Shown piece by piece: positions 11,201 through 20,900 of a DNA stretch of 64,000 nucleotides (its first letter is position 1; each line of letters opens with the position of its first letter). Origin of the DNA: Pseudomonas syringae KCTC 12500 (GTDB taxonomy: Bacteria > Pseudomonadota > Gammaproteobacteria > Pseudomonadales > Pseudomonadaceae); contig NZ_AYTM02000001.1 in NCBI RefSeq assembly GCF_000507185.2, positions 72,982 to 136,981 of the forward strand, written 5' to 3'. The notes under the pieces are model-generated. The model had not been told where the DNA came from, searched no databases, and was given only the letters and a program-made list of their open reading frames with translations. The translations under genes were made by a program, and so were the position numbers.

Positions 11201-14200
11201 CGCTCACGTAGCTGTAACCAGCGCGTACGACGTTGTTGCCGATGTTCTTGCTCGCGTTGACGTTTACCGCGCCGCCGGCCTGGATAATGGCGGCATAGCT
11301 CTGGTCGCCGGTTGACAGCTGAGTGACCTTGCGGAACTCAGGCATCTCTGTCTCGGTGATGGCGATGAAGTCCGCCATTGCCGGTTCCAGGCCGCTGAGG
11401 TTGTTGGCGTTATAACCGCTGCTGGTAAACCAGTACTTTTCAGTGAAGTCGCTTGCGGCGTTGGTCCAGGCCCCGGCGTTGCTAGTACGGGCGCTGCGGT
11501 ACACGCGCACTGTTTCGGTGTCGCTGGCCTCTATGCCGGTGTTGTTCAGGTTGTTCAGCGTAGCGTTGAGGTTACCGCTGGTGACGATGGTGCTGCTTTG
11601 GTTGAACAGATCACCGCCGTTGATGTTCAGATTACCGCCAGCGGTAATGCCGGACGCAGCACTGGCTGCGGTCACTTCAAGCTTTTCACGCTGGGTTATT
11701 TCCCAGGTATGAGTTGCTTTGCCACTGCCGCAGTCGTTGTTATAAAACTCGCGATTGCACGCCCCCTCATCAATCCTGGCGGTATAGATACCGCCATTGC
11801 TGGTCGTCAACAGGGCGCGGACGTTTTGTATTGTGCTCGCCGCGAGGCTCATGCTGCCGTCGCTTTGTATCGACGCAGAACTGTTGACGATGCTGTCGGC
11901 AAGCGCGCCTTGCCCGTTACGGTCAATCGTGAGATTGCCCAGGCTGTAGATGTTGGCGTAGCTGTTGTTCAGCGAACTGACACGCAGGCTCATGTTGTTG
12001 CCACTGAAGATCAGCCCACGGTCATTGACCAGCGAGCCGGTGGTCACAGTCAACGCCTGACCGCTGCCCAGCGTGCCTTGGTTGTTGATGCTCCCCGCGT
12101 TGATGGTCAGATTAGTCGCCGAGGTCAGGCGACCGGCATTGTTCAGTTGCCCCCCCATGGTCACCGAGGTTTCACCGCCGCCGGATATGGTCGAAGCGGC
12201 GCTCAGGTTCACTTGTGCCGCACTCAGTCCGAGCGTTCCTAGGCTGCTGAGACGGCCATTGCCGCCGTATGTACCGCCGAGGTTGAGGCTTAGCGAGCCG
12301 TCACTGGCGATCAATCCATCGTTATTCCAATTGCCACCATTACCCACGAGGCTGGTCGACGCCAGCAATTGCCCGCCCGCCGTCTGATTCAAGGTTCCGA
12401 CATTCACCGTCAATCGCCCGGCCTGAATCACGCTGCTGTTGGTCCAGCTATCAGCACTCAGTGTCAAACCACCGCGGGTAACAATGCTGCCGCCAGCACT
12501 GGTCAGGTTGGCCGTAGAAATATCAAACGTGCCATTACCCGTATGCAACAACGACCCGCCGCCATTGAGAAAGCTGCCCGCATTGAGGATCAGGTCGCTG
12601 TTGGCGCTTTCCAAGGTGCCGTTGCGGTTGTCGAACAGGTTGCCGATCTGGAAGTTTGTGGCGCCGCCTCCGCCCAGCGCGCGCAGTTGCCCGGTCTGGT
12701 TGTCCAGACTGGCAGCGGTCACGGCCAGGGTGCTGTCGCTTTCGATGATGCCGAAGCGGTTGTTCAGCGCGCCGCTCAGGTTCAGTTCGACCTGGCCGCC
12801 AGCGATCTGGCCGTCGTTGTCGCCACTGTTGTCGAAGTTGCCACCGTTGACCCGCACCAGGCCTTTGGCGTACAGGCCGCCATTGCGGTTGTCGAAGCCG
12901 GGGGTAGTGATCAGCGCTTCGCCGCCGCGCGCGGAGACTCGGCCGCCGTAGTTGTCGAAGCCGCCCAGCGCGGTCAGGTTGAGGCGCTGCGCCTGGATGA
13001 CGCCACCCTGGCGGTTGGCGTCATAGCCATTTTTCAGCACGCCGGCCAGTTTCGCGGTGAACAGACCTTGCAGGCTGGACAGCACTCCGCCCTGACTGTA
13101 GAGGTTGGCGCCGCTCAGGTTCAGGTCACCGTTCTGCGCGATGATCCGACCATTCTGGTTGTCGACGGTACCCGCGACATCGACGCTCAGTGCGCCGACG
13201 CTCTGTACCGCGCCGCGAACGTTGGACAGGCTCGCTGCATTCAAATGTGCATCGGCGCTCTGGCTATAGATCAAGCCATCGGCATCGTTGAGGACACTGC
13301 CACCCGCGACGACTGTCAGTGTGTTGTTGGCAGCAACAGTGCCGCGGTTACGGTTGTCCAGTTGCCCGGACGTATTGAGGGTCATCAGGCTCTGGCTGAT
13401 CAGTTGCCCGGCCTGGTTGTTGATCGCGGTACTGCGCCGCAACAGCAGGTTACCGCCGCTGGCCAGCTTGCCGCTGGTGTTGGTCAGGCTGCCCAGCAGG
13501 TCGAGTGTCATCTCGCCCTTGCTGCTCAGATTACCGGCGCTGTTGTCGAGGCTGCTGCCTTCGAAGTTGAAACCCTGCTGGGCCGTCAGGTTACCGGCCG
13601 CGTTGTTCAGGGCATTGGCTTTGATGGTCATCCCGGCACCACTGTCGATCAGGCCGTTCTGGCTGTTGTTCAGCAGGCCGGCTACGGTCAGCGTCTGACC
13701 GGCGCCGCTGGAGAGGATGCCGCCGCTGTTGTCGAGGCTGTCAGCGGTTACGCTCAGTGTGTTCTGGCTGACCAACGCACCGTTGCTGCCGTTGAGCAAT
13801 TCACCGGCCAGGGTTGTAAAGAGGTTACCGCTGCGGCTGGACAAGGTGCCGTTGTTGCGGTTGTCGAGGCGGTTACCGGAGACGTTCAGACCCTGCCAGC
13901 CGGAAATCAGGCCGTTCTGATTGAGCAGGTTGGTCGCGGTGACTGTCAGCACGTTGCTGCTGATCAGCTTGCCGCTACTGTTATTGAGGGTGCGGCCATC
14001 GAACCTGAAACTCTGCGCGCTGGAGACCTCCCCAGACTGGTTATTCAGGTCGCGAATGCGGTTAAGGGTCAGCGAACCGTCTGCCGTGATCAAACCGCCG
14101 AGGTTGTTGAGGTCGTTGCCTTGCATGTCGATGGACAGACCGGCATCACCCATCACGCGTCCGCCGTTGAGCGACAGTGCGTTGAGGACCAGGGTCATGT

Positions 14201-17200
14201 CACGTGTGGCCGACACTTCGCCGCCGTTGCCGGAATCGAGACTGCCGGCAGTCAGGTTCAGGGTGCCGGTGCTGTTGATCAGGCCCTTCGCGGTGTTGTT
14301 GATCGATGTAGCGTTGAGGATCAGGCTGGTGCCGCCCCACACCTGACCGCTCTGGTTATCGAGGCTGGCCGCGCCCACCTTGAGCGCCTGAGTAGCATTG
14401 ATCAGGCCTCTGTCGCGGTTAGTCAGCGCACCGGTGACGGTGAGGTCCAGGTTGTTACGACTGGTCAGCGTACCGCCCGTGTTATCGAGGGTATTGGCAG
14501 TGGCGTCGACACCGGCGGCGGCGATCATGCCTTTGACGTTGGTCAGCGCACGGGCGATGCGCAGGGTCAGCAGTTGATTGCTGAGCAGTTTGCCGCCGCT
14601 GTTATCCAGTTGCTGGGCGTTGAGGGTAAATGCCTGGGCGCTGGAGATTTCACCGTTCTGGTTCAGTACCTCGTTGACGTTTTTCAGCAGCAGTGCGCCC
14701 GGCGCGTTGATCAAACCGCCCTGGTTATCCAGTTGGCCGTTGTTCAGGTCCAGGCTCAAGGAAGTGTTGCTGAACAGACTGCCGCCCTGCTGACTCAGGC
14801 GGCTGACACTAGCGGTCAGTGCCTGGCTGCTGCCGATGCTGCCACCAGCGCTGTTGGTCAGTCGTGCGGTCGTCAGGTCCAGGCGATTGCTACTGCTGAC
14901 GCGACCGTTCTGGCTGTTGTCGAAATCCCCGGTCCTCAGCGTCAGCAGGCCTTTGCCGCTGATATTGCCTTTCTGGCTGTTATCAAGACTGGCACTTTTC
15001 AGGTCCAGTACGCCGTCGGTCAAAAGCTTGCCGCCCTGGTTGCTGATTGCCCCGCTGCTGTCGAGGGTCAGTTTTCCAGCGCTGGAAATGCTGCCTGCGG
15101 TATTGGTCAGACTGCTGGTCTTTACCGTCAGGACATCTTCGTTGCTGATCAGGCCTTGAGTGTTATCGAGTGCTGCAGACAGGTCGATACCCAAGGCTTT
15201 GAGGGCACTGAGCGCACCACCGGTGTTGTCCAGTGTGCTACCGACCAGCGTCAAGCCGCCTTGGCTGGAGAGCAGACCGTTCGTTCGGTTGGTGATCTGC
15301 GCAACGTTCAGATTCAAGGCTTTCTGCGCCAGCACCTGACCGCTGTCGCTGTTGTTCAGTTGCTGGCCGGTCAGGGTCATCTCATCCTGACTGGACAGTT
15401 CACCGCCACGGTTATCGATGCTGGTGACATTGATATCGAGGGCTTGGGTTGCGCCGATGAAACCGTTCTGACGGTTGTCCAGCGCGTCGCCACGCAAGGT
15501 CAATGTGCCTTGGGCAAGCATCTGGCCGTTCTGCTGTAGAAGGCTGCCGATCCGTGCGTTGAGGTTCTGTTTGCTGGCGATCTGGCCGAGGCGGTTGTCC
15601 ACGGTCGCGGCGTTCAGCGTCATGTCAGCGTCGCCGACCAGCGTGCCCTTGACGTTGGTCAGGGCGGTATTGACCATCAAGTCCAGAGCTGCGCGGCTGC
15701 TGATCAAGCCTTCGGTGTTGTCCAGGCTGTCGCTGCGAGTGTTCAGCGCGGCAGCGGAAATCGTACCTTTGACGTTGCTCAGCGCCTTGTTGACGATCAG
15801 CGTCAGGGCCTGACTGCTGAGCAGTTTGCCGCCACTGTTATCGAGGCTGTCGACGTTCAGGGTGAAGGCCTGTGTACTGGAAATTTCGCCGTTCTGGTTG
15901 GCCACGCCGTTGAGATTCTTCAGCAGCAACACGCCCGGGGCGTTGATCAGACCGCCCTGATTGTTCAACTGGCCGTTGTTCAGATCGAGGCTCAGCGAGG
16001 TGTTGCTGAACAGCTCACCACCCTGCTGGTCGAGGCTGGTCACGCTGGCCGTCAACGCCAGCGCACTGGCAATACGTCCGGCGCTCTGGTTGATGACCTT
16101 GCCTGCCGTCAATCGCAGGGTATCGCTGCTGGTCAGGCGACCGCCCTGGCTGTTGTCGAACGTGCCGGTGGTGACCTGCGTGGCGCCCTTGCCAGCCAGT
16201 TTGCCCGCCTGACTGTTGTTCAGGCTGGCGCTGGTCAGTGTCAGCGTGGCGTCGGTAGTAACGGAGCCCGCCTGGTTCTCCAGAGCGCCGGTGGTGGTGA
16301 CGCTCAAGGCATCGGCACTGGACAGGCTGCCCGAAGCGTTTTGCAGGGAAGCAGCGCTGACCGTCATGGCCGACTCACTGCTGAGCAGGCCGCCAGTGTT
16401 GTCCAGCGCGCCAGACAGGCTGATGTTCAGATCCTTCTGGCTCGCCAGCGTACCGCCTGCGTTATCCAGGCGTGTACCGTCGAGACGCAGGGTGTTACCG
16501 AACAACAGGCCTTTATTCAGGTTGATCACGCGCGCCACGGTCAGCCCCAGCGCCGTACCGGCCAGGACCTTGCCGCCGTTGCTGTTGTCCAGCGTCTGAC
16601 CAATGATGTCCACACCGATCTGGCTGGACAGTTCACCGGCCTTGTTGTCGATATCGGCAACATCGATTTTCAGCGCTTTTGTAGAGCCCACCAGGCCGCC
16701 CGACCGGTTGTCGAGGGTTTTGCCGATCAGGGTCAGATTGCCCTGCGCAACCAGCTCGCCGCCCTGCTGGGTCAGACTGCCGATATTGGCGACCATGTCT
16801 GCCTGGCTGGCGATACGACCGCTGCCGTTGGCAACGCTGTCGACCTGCAACTGCATCAGGCCAGCGGCGTTGAGCAGACCGTTCTGGTTGTCCAGACGCG
16901 TGCCGACCAGTTCAAGACCGGCATTGCTGTTGATCAGGCCTTTTTGCGTGGTGCTCAGGCCGGTCTGGCTATTGTCGAGGGCATCGACGAACAGCTGCAG
17001 GCCTTTTTCGGCACGAATCGAACCGCCACGGTTATCGACGCTGTCGCTATGCACGATCAACAGGTTCTGCGCGGCAATACGGCCGCCACGGTTATCCAGC
17101 GTCTTGCTCGAAAGGTCCATCAAGCCTTTGGCTTGCAGGCTGCCACCCGCGCGGTTGTCCAGCGCTCCGGTCAGCTTCAGAGTCAGTTGGCCATCTGTGA

Positions 17201-17957
17201 CCAGTGCACCGGACTGGCGGTTGTCCAGACTCGCGGCACCTATGTCGATACCCTGCCCTGCGCCCAGCGTTCCGGCCTGATTATCGATGGTTTCAGTGAT
17301 CACCAGTTTCAGGAACCGGTCAGCCATGACCTGGCCAGCGGTGTTATCGAGGCTCAGCGCATTCAGGGTCGTGTTACCAGCACTGGTCAGCTCGCCGCTG
17401 CGGCTCGACAGCTGGCCAGTAACGTTTACCAGCAGATCGGCATCGCTGCTCAGGCTGCCGCTGTTGTTATTCAGCTCATTGGCCGTCAGATCGATACCGT
17501 TGCCAGACACCAGACCGCGCAGGTTGGTCAGTAACTGGTCGACACGCACAATGAGCGCTTTGTCGCTGAGCACCGAGCCAGCGGTGTTGTCCAGCGACGT
17601 CGCAGCCAGGATGAAGCCGTTGGCGCTGGAAATTTCACCGCTGCGGTTGCTGACTGCATTGAGATTTTTCAGCAGCAACTGGCCCGGCGCGGTAATCAGA
17701 CCGCCGTCGTTGTTCAGCACGCCTTTGCTTAAATCGAGGCTGACATCGCTGTTGCTGTACAGACGGCCATCGTTGGTCTGATTCAGGCCGGTGACTACGG
17801 CAGTCAGCGCCATGGCGCTGGCGATACGACCGGCGTCACTATTGTTCACCAGCGCTGCATCGAGCTTAAGGGTTCCGGTACTGGTCAGGCGACCGCCTTG
17901 CTGGTTGTCAAAGGCGCCTGTGACGAGTTTTACCCCTTTGCCGGCAATACGACCGTT
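5196..17957 (-). CDS. Giant TPS exoprotein (CdiA/FhaB-like), C-terminal part after an internal stop
   Basis: This frame is in phase with the N-terminal part (23678-17958) and separated from it only by one amber codon; the two together make a 6160-codon gene. The first possible restart is a GTG at 17849. Content in order: long arrays of FHA-1 type repeats (LDNxxG patterns), a transition region (about 12.6-11.2 kb), a Ser/Thr/Ala/Val-rich stretch (about 11.0-10.3 kb), a DUF637-like hemagglutinin segment (SSDYLLAGLGYDPEV, about 10.2 kb), FHA-2 type repeats with Ser/Gly/Lys-rich linkers (9.8-6.7 kb), a helical pretoxin region without VENN, and a C-terminal tip with VGDGLTPDHIPSFAA and SRTFGGRN motifs (about 5.6-5.2 kb). 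The tip resembles nuclease-like polymorphic toxins, but the family is not certain. Without suppression or repair this part would not be exported, because the signal peptide and TPS domain lie upstream of the stop. Confidence 0.85.
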   Translation of the reverse strand, partial: NGRIAGKGVKLVTGAFDNQQGGRLTSTGTLKLDAALVNNSDAGRIASAMALTAVVTGLNQTNDGRLYSNSDVSLDLSKGVLNNDGGLITAPGQLLLKNLNAVSNRSGEISSANGFILAATSLDNTAGSVLSDKALIVRVDQLLTNLRGLVSGNGIDLTANELNNNSGSLSSDADLLVNVTGQLSSRSGELTSAGNTTLNALSLDNTAGQVMADRFLKLVITETIDNQAGTLGAGQGIDIGAASLDNRQSGALVTDGQLTLKLTGALDNRAGGSLQAKGLMDLSSKTLDNRGGRIAAQNLLIVHSDSVDNRGGSIRAEKGLQLFVDALDNSQTGLSTTQKGLINSNAGLELVGTRLDNQNGLLNAAGLMQLQVDSVANGSGRIASQADMVANIGSLTQQGGELVAQGNLTLIGKTLDNRSGGLVGSTKALKIDVADIDNKAGELSSQIGVDIIGQTLDNSNGGKVLAGTALGLTVARVINLNKGLLFGNTLRLDGTRLDNAGGTLASQKDLNISLSGALDNTGGLLSSESAMTVSAASLQNASGSLSSADALSVTTTGALENQAGSVTTDATLTLTSASLNNSQAGKLAGKGATQVTTGTFDNSQGGRLTSSDTLRLTAGKVINQSAGRIASALALTASVTSLDQQGGELFSNTSLSLDLNNGQLNNQGGLINAPGVLLLKNLNGVANQNGEISSTQAFTLNVDSLDNSGGKLLSSQALTLIVNKALSNVKGTISAAALNTRSDSLDNTEGLISSRAALDLMVNTALTNVKGTLVGDADMTLNAATVDNRLGQIASKQNLNARIGSLLQQNGQMLAQGTLTLRGDALDNRQNGFIGATQALDINVTSIDNRGGELSSQDEMTLTGQQLNNSDSGQVLAQKALNLNVAQITNRTNGLLSSQGGLTLVGSTLDNTGGALSALKALGIDLSAALDNTQGLISNEDVLTVKTSSLTNTAGSISSAGKLTLDSSGAISNQGGKLLTDGVLDLKSASLDNSQKGNISGKGLLTLRTGDFDNSQNGRVSSSNRLDLTTARLTNSAGGSIGSSQALTASVSRLSQQGGSLFSNTSLSLDLNNGQLDNQGGLINAPGALLLKNVNEVLNQNGEISSAQAFTLNAQQLDNSGGKLLSNQLLTLRIARALTNVKGMIAAAGVDATANTLDNTGGTLTSRNNLDLTVTGALTNRDRGLINATQALKVGAASLDNQSGQVWGGTSLILNATSINNTAKGLINSTGTLNLTAGSLDSGNGGEVSATRDMTLVLNALSLNGGRVMGDAGLSIDMQGNDLNNLGGLITADGSLTLNRIRDLNNQSGEVSSAQSFRFDGRTLNNSSGKLISSNVLTVTATNLLNQNGLISGWQGLNVSGNRLDNRNNGTLSSRSGNLFTTLAGELLNGSNGALVSQNTLSVTADSLDNSGGILSSGAGQTLTVAGLLNNSQNGLIDSGAGMTIKANALNNAAGNLTAQQGFNFEGSSLDNSAGNLSSKGEMTLDLLGSLTNTSGKLASGGNLLLRRSTAINNQAGQLISQSLMTLNTSGQLDNRNRGTVAANNTLTVVAGGSVLNDADGLIYSQSADAHLNAASLSNVRGAVQSVGALSVDVAGTVDNQNGRIIAQNGDLNLSGANLYSQGGVLSSLQGLFTAKLAGVLKNGYDANRQGGVIQAQRLNLTALGGFDNYGGRVSARGGEALITTPGFDNRNGGLYAKGLVRVNGGNFDNSGDNDGQIAGGQVELNLSGALNNRFGIIESDSTLAVTAASLDNQTGQLRALGGGGATNFQIGNLFDNRNGTLESANSDLILNAGSFLNGGGSLLHTGNGTFDISTANLTSAGGSIVTRGGLTLSADSWTNSSVIQAGRLTVNVGTLNQTAGGQLLASTSLVGNGGNWNNDGLIASDGSLSLNLGGTYGGNGRLSSLGTLGLSAAQVNLSAASTISGGGETSVTMGGQLNNAGRLTSATNLTINAGSINNQGTLGSGQALTVTTGSLVNDRGLIFSGNNMSLRVSSLNNSYANIYSLGNLTIDRNGQGALADSIVNSSASIQSDGSMSLAASTIQNVRALLTTSNGGIYTARIDEGACNREFYNNDCGSGKATHTWEITQREKLEVTAASAASGITAGGNLNINGGDLFNQSSTIVTSGNLNATLNNLNNTGIEASDTETVRVYRSARTSNAGAWTNAASDFTEKYWFTSSGYNANNLSGLEPAMADFIAITETEMPEFRKVTQLSTGDQSYAAIIQAGGAVNVNASKNIGNNVVRAGYSYVSGGSRTDTNAPGSQFSTRITVNQQLPPDLAQQQVNPLSLPGFSLPTGQNGLFRLSGQTGTAATVAQPVGLPQSWTMGSAAVSVAQREHTVSDAQASTIQIGSVGQISNATRQLASVTRQSAGVSANATAFDTSAPGAAPIGGLVLPSHTSDSAGVTSVDSVTGIATGNQGSGVLLPVQNAGSTAGVAAITAISSGNSAAENAGMMQGTQVNKAGQIVNGTQGSLVSVVNQATTGAQSGATAAVTQVVVSAQGGTVIAPVRSAVAAPVSPVTAAVLNPVTTTPASTAITQPATVAQASAITPLVSAAAQTVTRVEGLPSSNFVSKPQKYLIETNPVLTDLKQFMSSDYLLAGLGYDPEVSAKRLGDGLYEQRLVQQAVVARTGQAFIDGQTFNEAQFKYLMNNAIASKQQLNLAVGVSLNSQQVAALTHDIVWLEEHEVNGEKVLVPVLYMAQADNRLGPTGALIAGNDVSLIAGQNLDNVGTLRAANNLSAAAGNDLVNSGLIEAGNRLDLLAGNDLINKSGGIIAGRDVTLTALRGDVINERTVTSHQSASGDATWRQDFADSAARIEAANDMSLQAGRDVKNTGGVLQAGRDLSIAAGRDVAIDSAQTENGQTRGANSSNSSITQLGSTVSAGRDLTAQAGRDINVIASSIDAKRDIAMAATENLTLSSAADEQHSYGKSKKVTEQEDHVSQVSADLKAGGSVALQAGQNLDIIASRINAGSNIALDAAQDLTIASAQDESSYFYAKKSKGSFGRSSSKQQESYDSSNVASVINAGQDLTINTTKAADGSVSINGGHDVSVIGSRLSAGNDLVLGATNDVTVLSGVDEQGAYSQKSKSGSFGVSKSGKSELKTSATQVASELSAGNDVVVASGKDITLRASNIDAGNDVDLRAGLVDKTGDINLLSANDEASSHSDEYKKKTGLSVSGGFLSISSAKEAGGQAQSSTSVGSQINAAGNLSLQTERDINIVGSGVNAGANVSLNAGQDVNILAAQSTQSNQDWEKNRQSGIGVSSNANGVTFFAGVDRTKEKNRLEQQSAAASQVRAGEDLTVNAKRDINQVGSDLQALNDINLTAGRNIKIDAARESQTVEQQRENSRNGLSASIDHNYGSTKDAISGAGKGEDATSKGSSTLKAVDSTSQFLSGPTGDGKFGNSKQGTSQQVVETTNRASTLDAGNNLNISASNDVQISGGQLQAGRDINIKGRDVTLDAAKGSYSQETSEQKSWSGIHGSSSGGFKLGVGGSSGIAKGDQSQEASTVTTLQAGRDVTIKASNDLNLIGTQAQAERNINLNAGNTLNIKAAQNDSSTENTRKNGGGEAGIAIGPGGIGVYASVNIGKGDLEREGKQQQEAYLYAGNHLGFTSGQDTNIAGATLRGNDVVGRVGRDLNVTSLPDTGKAQGKEFDLSATVVVGFGGSVSGSVGYGQTNGSKNWIEEQTRITAKDKVDIRTENHTQLDGALIASDSGNLKLDTNTLGYSDIAGKDKEHGYYLNVGGSYGTGSSTTQDSSQVGKGDNQKNGWSVEGWNYNKDREQIVRGTVGAGDVVVRSDTAGKDSTAGLNRDVDKAYEITRDDEHRTDVYVTKSSVEAVSQPVDTAKQWANQLLTFNETARQNYEEASRGLTRAVNKIESTLGRKMDAGTASLMGADFAENTLDSLLQGGMTRSQAMKTMADPAFQETVVAEIARLAGIDLTSVEVLDQTLQMDNKANSPGSIELPATPVNASDAEKLTAAQDTLRSMASINQYIQEHPDQQEAVSVLVAVAQGPKGLVQLAVFNAVSETPLGEALNQKIAEYSGALGKQVADSIEGIALNEKDSFEGSLIGGGQFMAAILTGVVQGRKPKADRTSVSLKQSESSSGRNEKPSKVEEGEVGTYGETAPRSVGDGLTPDHIPSFAAVKDALRRQGVELSDSELKALRNNTNCVVVKTCSHIVESRTFGGRNSKEKIATDGSDLYKAAEADLDTWMPVWKREGWSQAKIDETRSGVHDFNKKLFDDMGIKYEP
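9118..10202 (-). repeat. Long direct repeat, copy 2 (main exoprotein gene)
   Basis: Counterpart of 3569-4644 in the same orientation. Recombination between the two copies would delete about 5.55 kb, including the current toxin tip and immunity gene, and fuse the orphan tip to the full-length exoprotein in frame. Confidence 0.88.
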
Positions 17958-20900
17958 CTAGCTGTTGTCGAGACTGCCACTGGTGAGCACCAGTGTTGAA
18001 TCGCCGAGAATCTGCCCGCCATGGTTCACGACCGGGCCATCGACCGTCAGGGACGAGGCGCCGGCGCTGGTGATGCTGCCGGCAGTATTGCCCAGAGAAG
18101 CGGCGCTCAACGCCAGCGTGCCATCGCTGCGCAATGCCCCCTGATCGTTGTTGAGGACGCCCGTGACTTTCAGGCCCAGACTGTTTTTGGCGTAGACGCT
18201 GCCACTGCCAGTGTTGGTCAACTGGCCGACGTTCAACTGCACACTCTGCTGTCCGGAGACGGCACCTGCGCCCTGGTTGTTCAGGCTGTCGGCGTTGAGC
18301 AGCAACGTACCATTGGCCAGTATACGGCCCTTGCCACTGTTATCGAACTGGCCGACGGTTGCGGTCAGCTCTCCAAGGCTGGAGAGTTCCGCGTTGCGGT
18401 TGTCCAGCGTCGCAGCACTCAGTTGAACACCGGTCGCGGAGATCAGACCGCGAAGGTTGGTCAGCAGTTGGTCGATGCGCACGATCAAGGCTTTGTCGCT
18501 GATGACCGAACCATCGGTGTTATCCAGCGAAGTGGCCACCAGCGAGAACCCGTTGGCACTGGAAATTTCGCCGTTCTGGTTGTTGACCGCCGTGAGGTTT
18601 TTCAGCAGCAACTGCCCCGGCGCATTGATCAAACCGCCTTGGTTGGTCAGCACGCCGTTGCTCAGGTCCAGGCTGACATCGCTGTTGCTGTACAGACGGC
18701 CATCGTTGGTCTGGTTCAGGCCAGTGACCACTGCAGTCAGGGCCATGGCGCTGGCGATATGACCGGCGTCGCCGTTGTTGACCCGCCCGGCATTCAGTTG
18801 AAGCGCGCCGGTACTGGTCAGGCGGCCGTCCTGATGGTTGTCGAAAGCGCCAGTGGTGAGCACCACACCATTGCCGGCAATGCGACCGCTCTGGCTATTG
18901 TCCAGGCTGGCGCTGGAAAGCTTCAGCCCCGCATCGCTGATGATCTGCCCGCCCTGATTGACGACGGCAGCATCGACTTGCAACGTGGCAACACCGGCAC
19001 TGGTGACCCGACCGCCAGTGTTGGCCAGAGAAGCTGCTTTCAGGTCCAGCGTGCCGTCACTGCGCAGTACGCCCTGATTGTTATTCACTGCACCGGTCAG
19101 CGTCAGACCCAGCGTGTTTTTTGCATAAACGCTGCCGCCGGAGTTGGTCAGTTGTCCCAGAGTCAACTGGACGCCCTGCTGTCCGGAGACCACGCCGTTC
19201 TGGTTATTCAGGTTATCGGCGGTCAGCAGCATTGTGCCGTTGGCCAGAAGACGCCCTTTCGCACTGTTATCGAACTGGTCGATGGTGGCAGTCAGGGTGC
19301 TCAGGCTGGAAATTTCCGCGCTGCGGTTGTCCAGCGTTGCAGCACTCAGATTGACGCCATTGGCGGAAATCTTGCCGCGCAGGTTGGTCAGCAACTGATT
19401 GATGCGCACAACAAGCGCTTTATCGCTGAGCAGCGAGCCGTCCGTGTTATCCAGCGAGTTGGCAGCCAGTGTAAAACCGTTGGCACTGGAGATTTCACCG
19501 CTCTGGTTGTTGACGACATTCAGGTTTTTCAGCAGCAACTGGCCAGGCGCATTGATCAGGCCGCTCTGGTTGCTCAACAGACCATTGCTCAGGTCCAGGC
19601 TGACGTCGCTGTTGCCGTACAGCCGGCCGTCGTTGGTCTGATTCAGGCCGGTGACCACGGCAGTCAGGGCCATGGCGCTGGCGATGCGCCCAGCGTCGCT
19701 GTTGTTGACCAGCCCGGCATTCAGCTGAAGTGCACCGGTACTGGTCAGGCGACCGTCATGATGGTTGTCGAAGGCTCCGGTGCTGAGCACCAGACCTTTA
19801 CTGGCAATACGCCCGCTCTGGCTGTTATCGAGGCTGGCGCTGGTGAGTGTCAGTTGCGCGTCGCTGAGTATCTGCCCGCCACGGTTGACGACGCCGTCAT
19901 TGATAATGATCGACGCGACACCGGCGCTGCTGATACTGCCCGCGCTGTTGGCCAGCGAGGCTGCACTCCCGGTCAGTGAACCGTCGCTGCGCAGCACACC
20001 CTGATCATTGTTCAGTGCCCCGCTGACGGTCAGACCAAGACTGCTTTTGGCAAAAACGCTGCCCCCACCGGTATTGTTCAGTTGGCCCAGGTTCAGTTGC
20101 ACGCCCTGCTGCCCGGAAACGATCCCGTTCAGGTTATTCAAGCCGCCCGCGGTCAACAGCAGCGCGCCATTGGCCAGCAGGCGACCTTTTTCGCGATTAT
20201 CGAACTGGCCTATGGTGGCCGTCAGGCTGCCCAGGCTGGACAGTTCGGCGTTGCGGTTATCCAACGCTGCGGCGCTCAGGGTGACGCCGTTGGCGGAGAT
20301 CTGCCCGCGCAGGTTGGTCAGCAGCTGAGCGATACGCACGATCAACGCTTTGTCGCTGACCAGCGAGCCGTCAGTGTTGTCCAACGAAGTCGCTGCCAGC
20401 GTGAAATCGTTGGCGCTGGAGATCTTGCCGCTCTGGTTATTGACGACGTTCAGATTTCTCAGCAGCAGCTGACCGAGAGCGGTTATTTGCCCACGCTGGT
20501 TGTTCAGCAGGCCATTGCTCATGTCCAGGCTGACGTCGCTGTTGCTGTACAAGCGCCCGTCATTGGTCTGATTGAGGCCCGTAACCACGGCGGTCAGAGC
20601 CATGGCGCTGGCAATACGACCGGCGCCACTGTTGTCGACCAGCCCGGCATTCAGTTGGAGTGCGCCGGTACTGGTCAGGCGGCCGTCCTGATGGTTGTCG
20701 AAGACTCCAGTACCGAGCACCAGACCTTTACCGGAAATACGACCGCTCCGGCTGTTATCGAGGCTGCCACTGGTGAGTGTCAGTTGTGCATCGCTGACTA
20801 TCTGTCCACCCTGATTGACCACCGCACCGTTGAAATTGAGCGCACCTGTGCCGGCACTGCTCACACTGCCGTTGGTGTTGGCCAGACCGGCTGCTTTGAG

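Noticed and set aside
12369..15539. A 1056-codon open frame on the plus strand
   Set aside because: It is antisense to the repetitive exoprotein gene; the low stop density comes from the repeated LDN/GxL codon pattern. Its translation has no domain and follows the same repeat period.
18021..19979. A 652-codon plus-strand open frame
   Set aside because: Antisense shadow of the exoprotein super-repeats.
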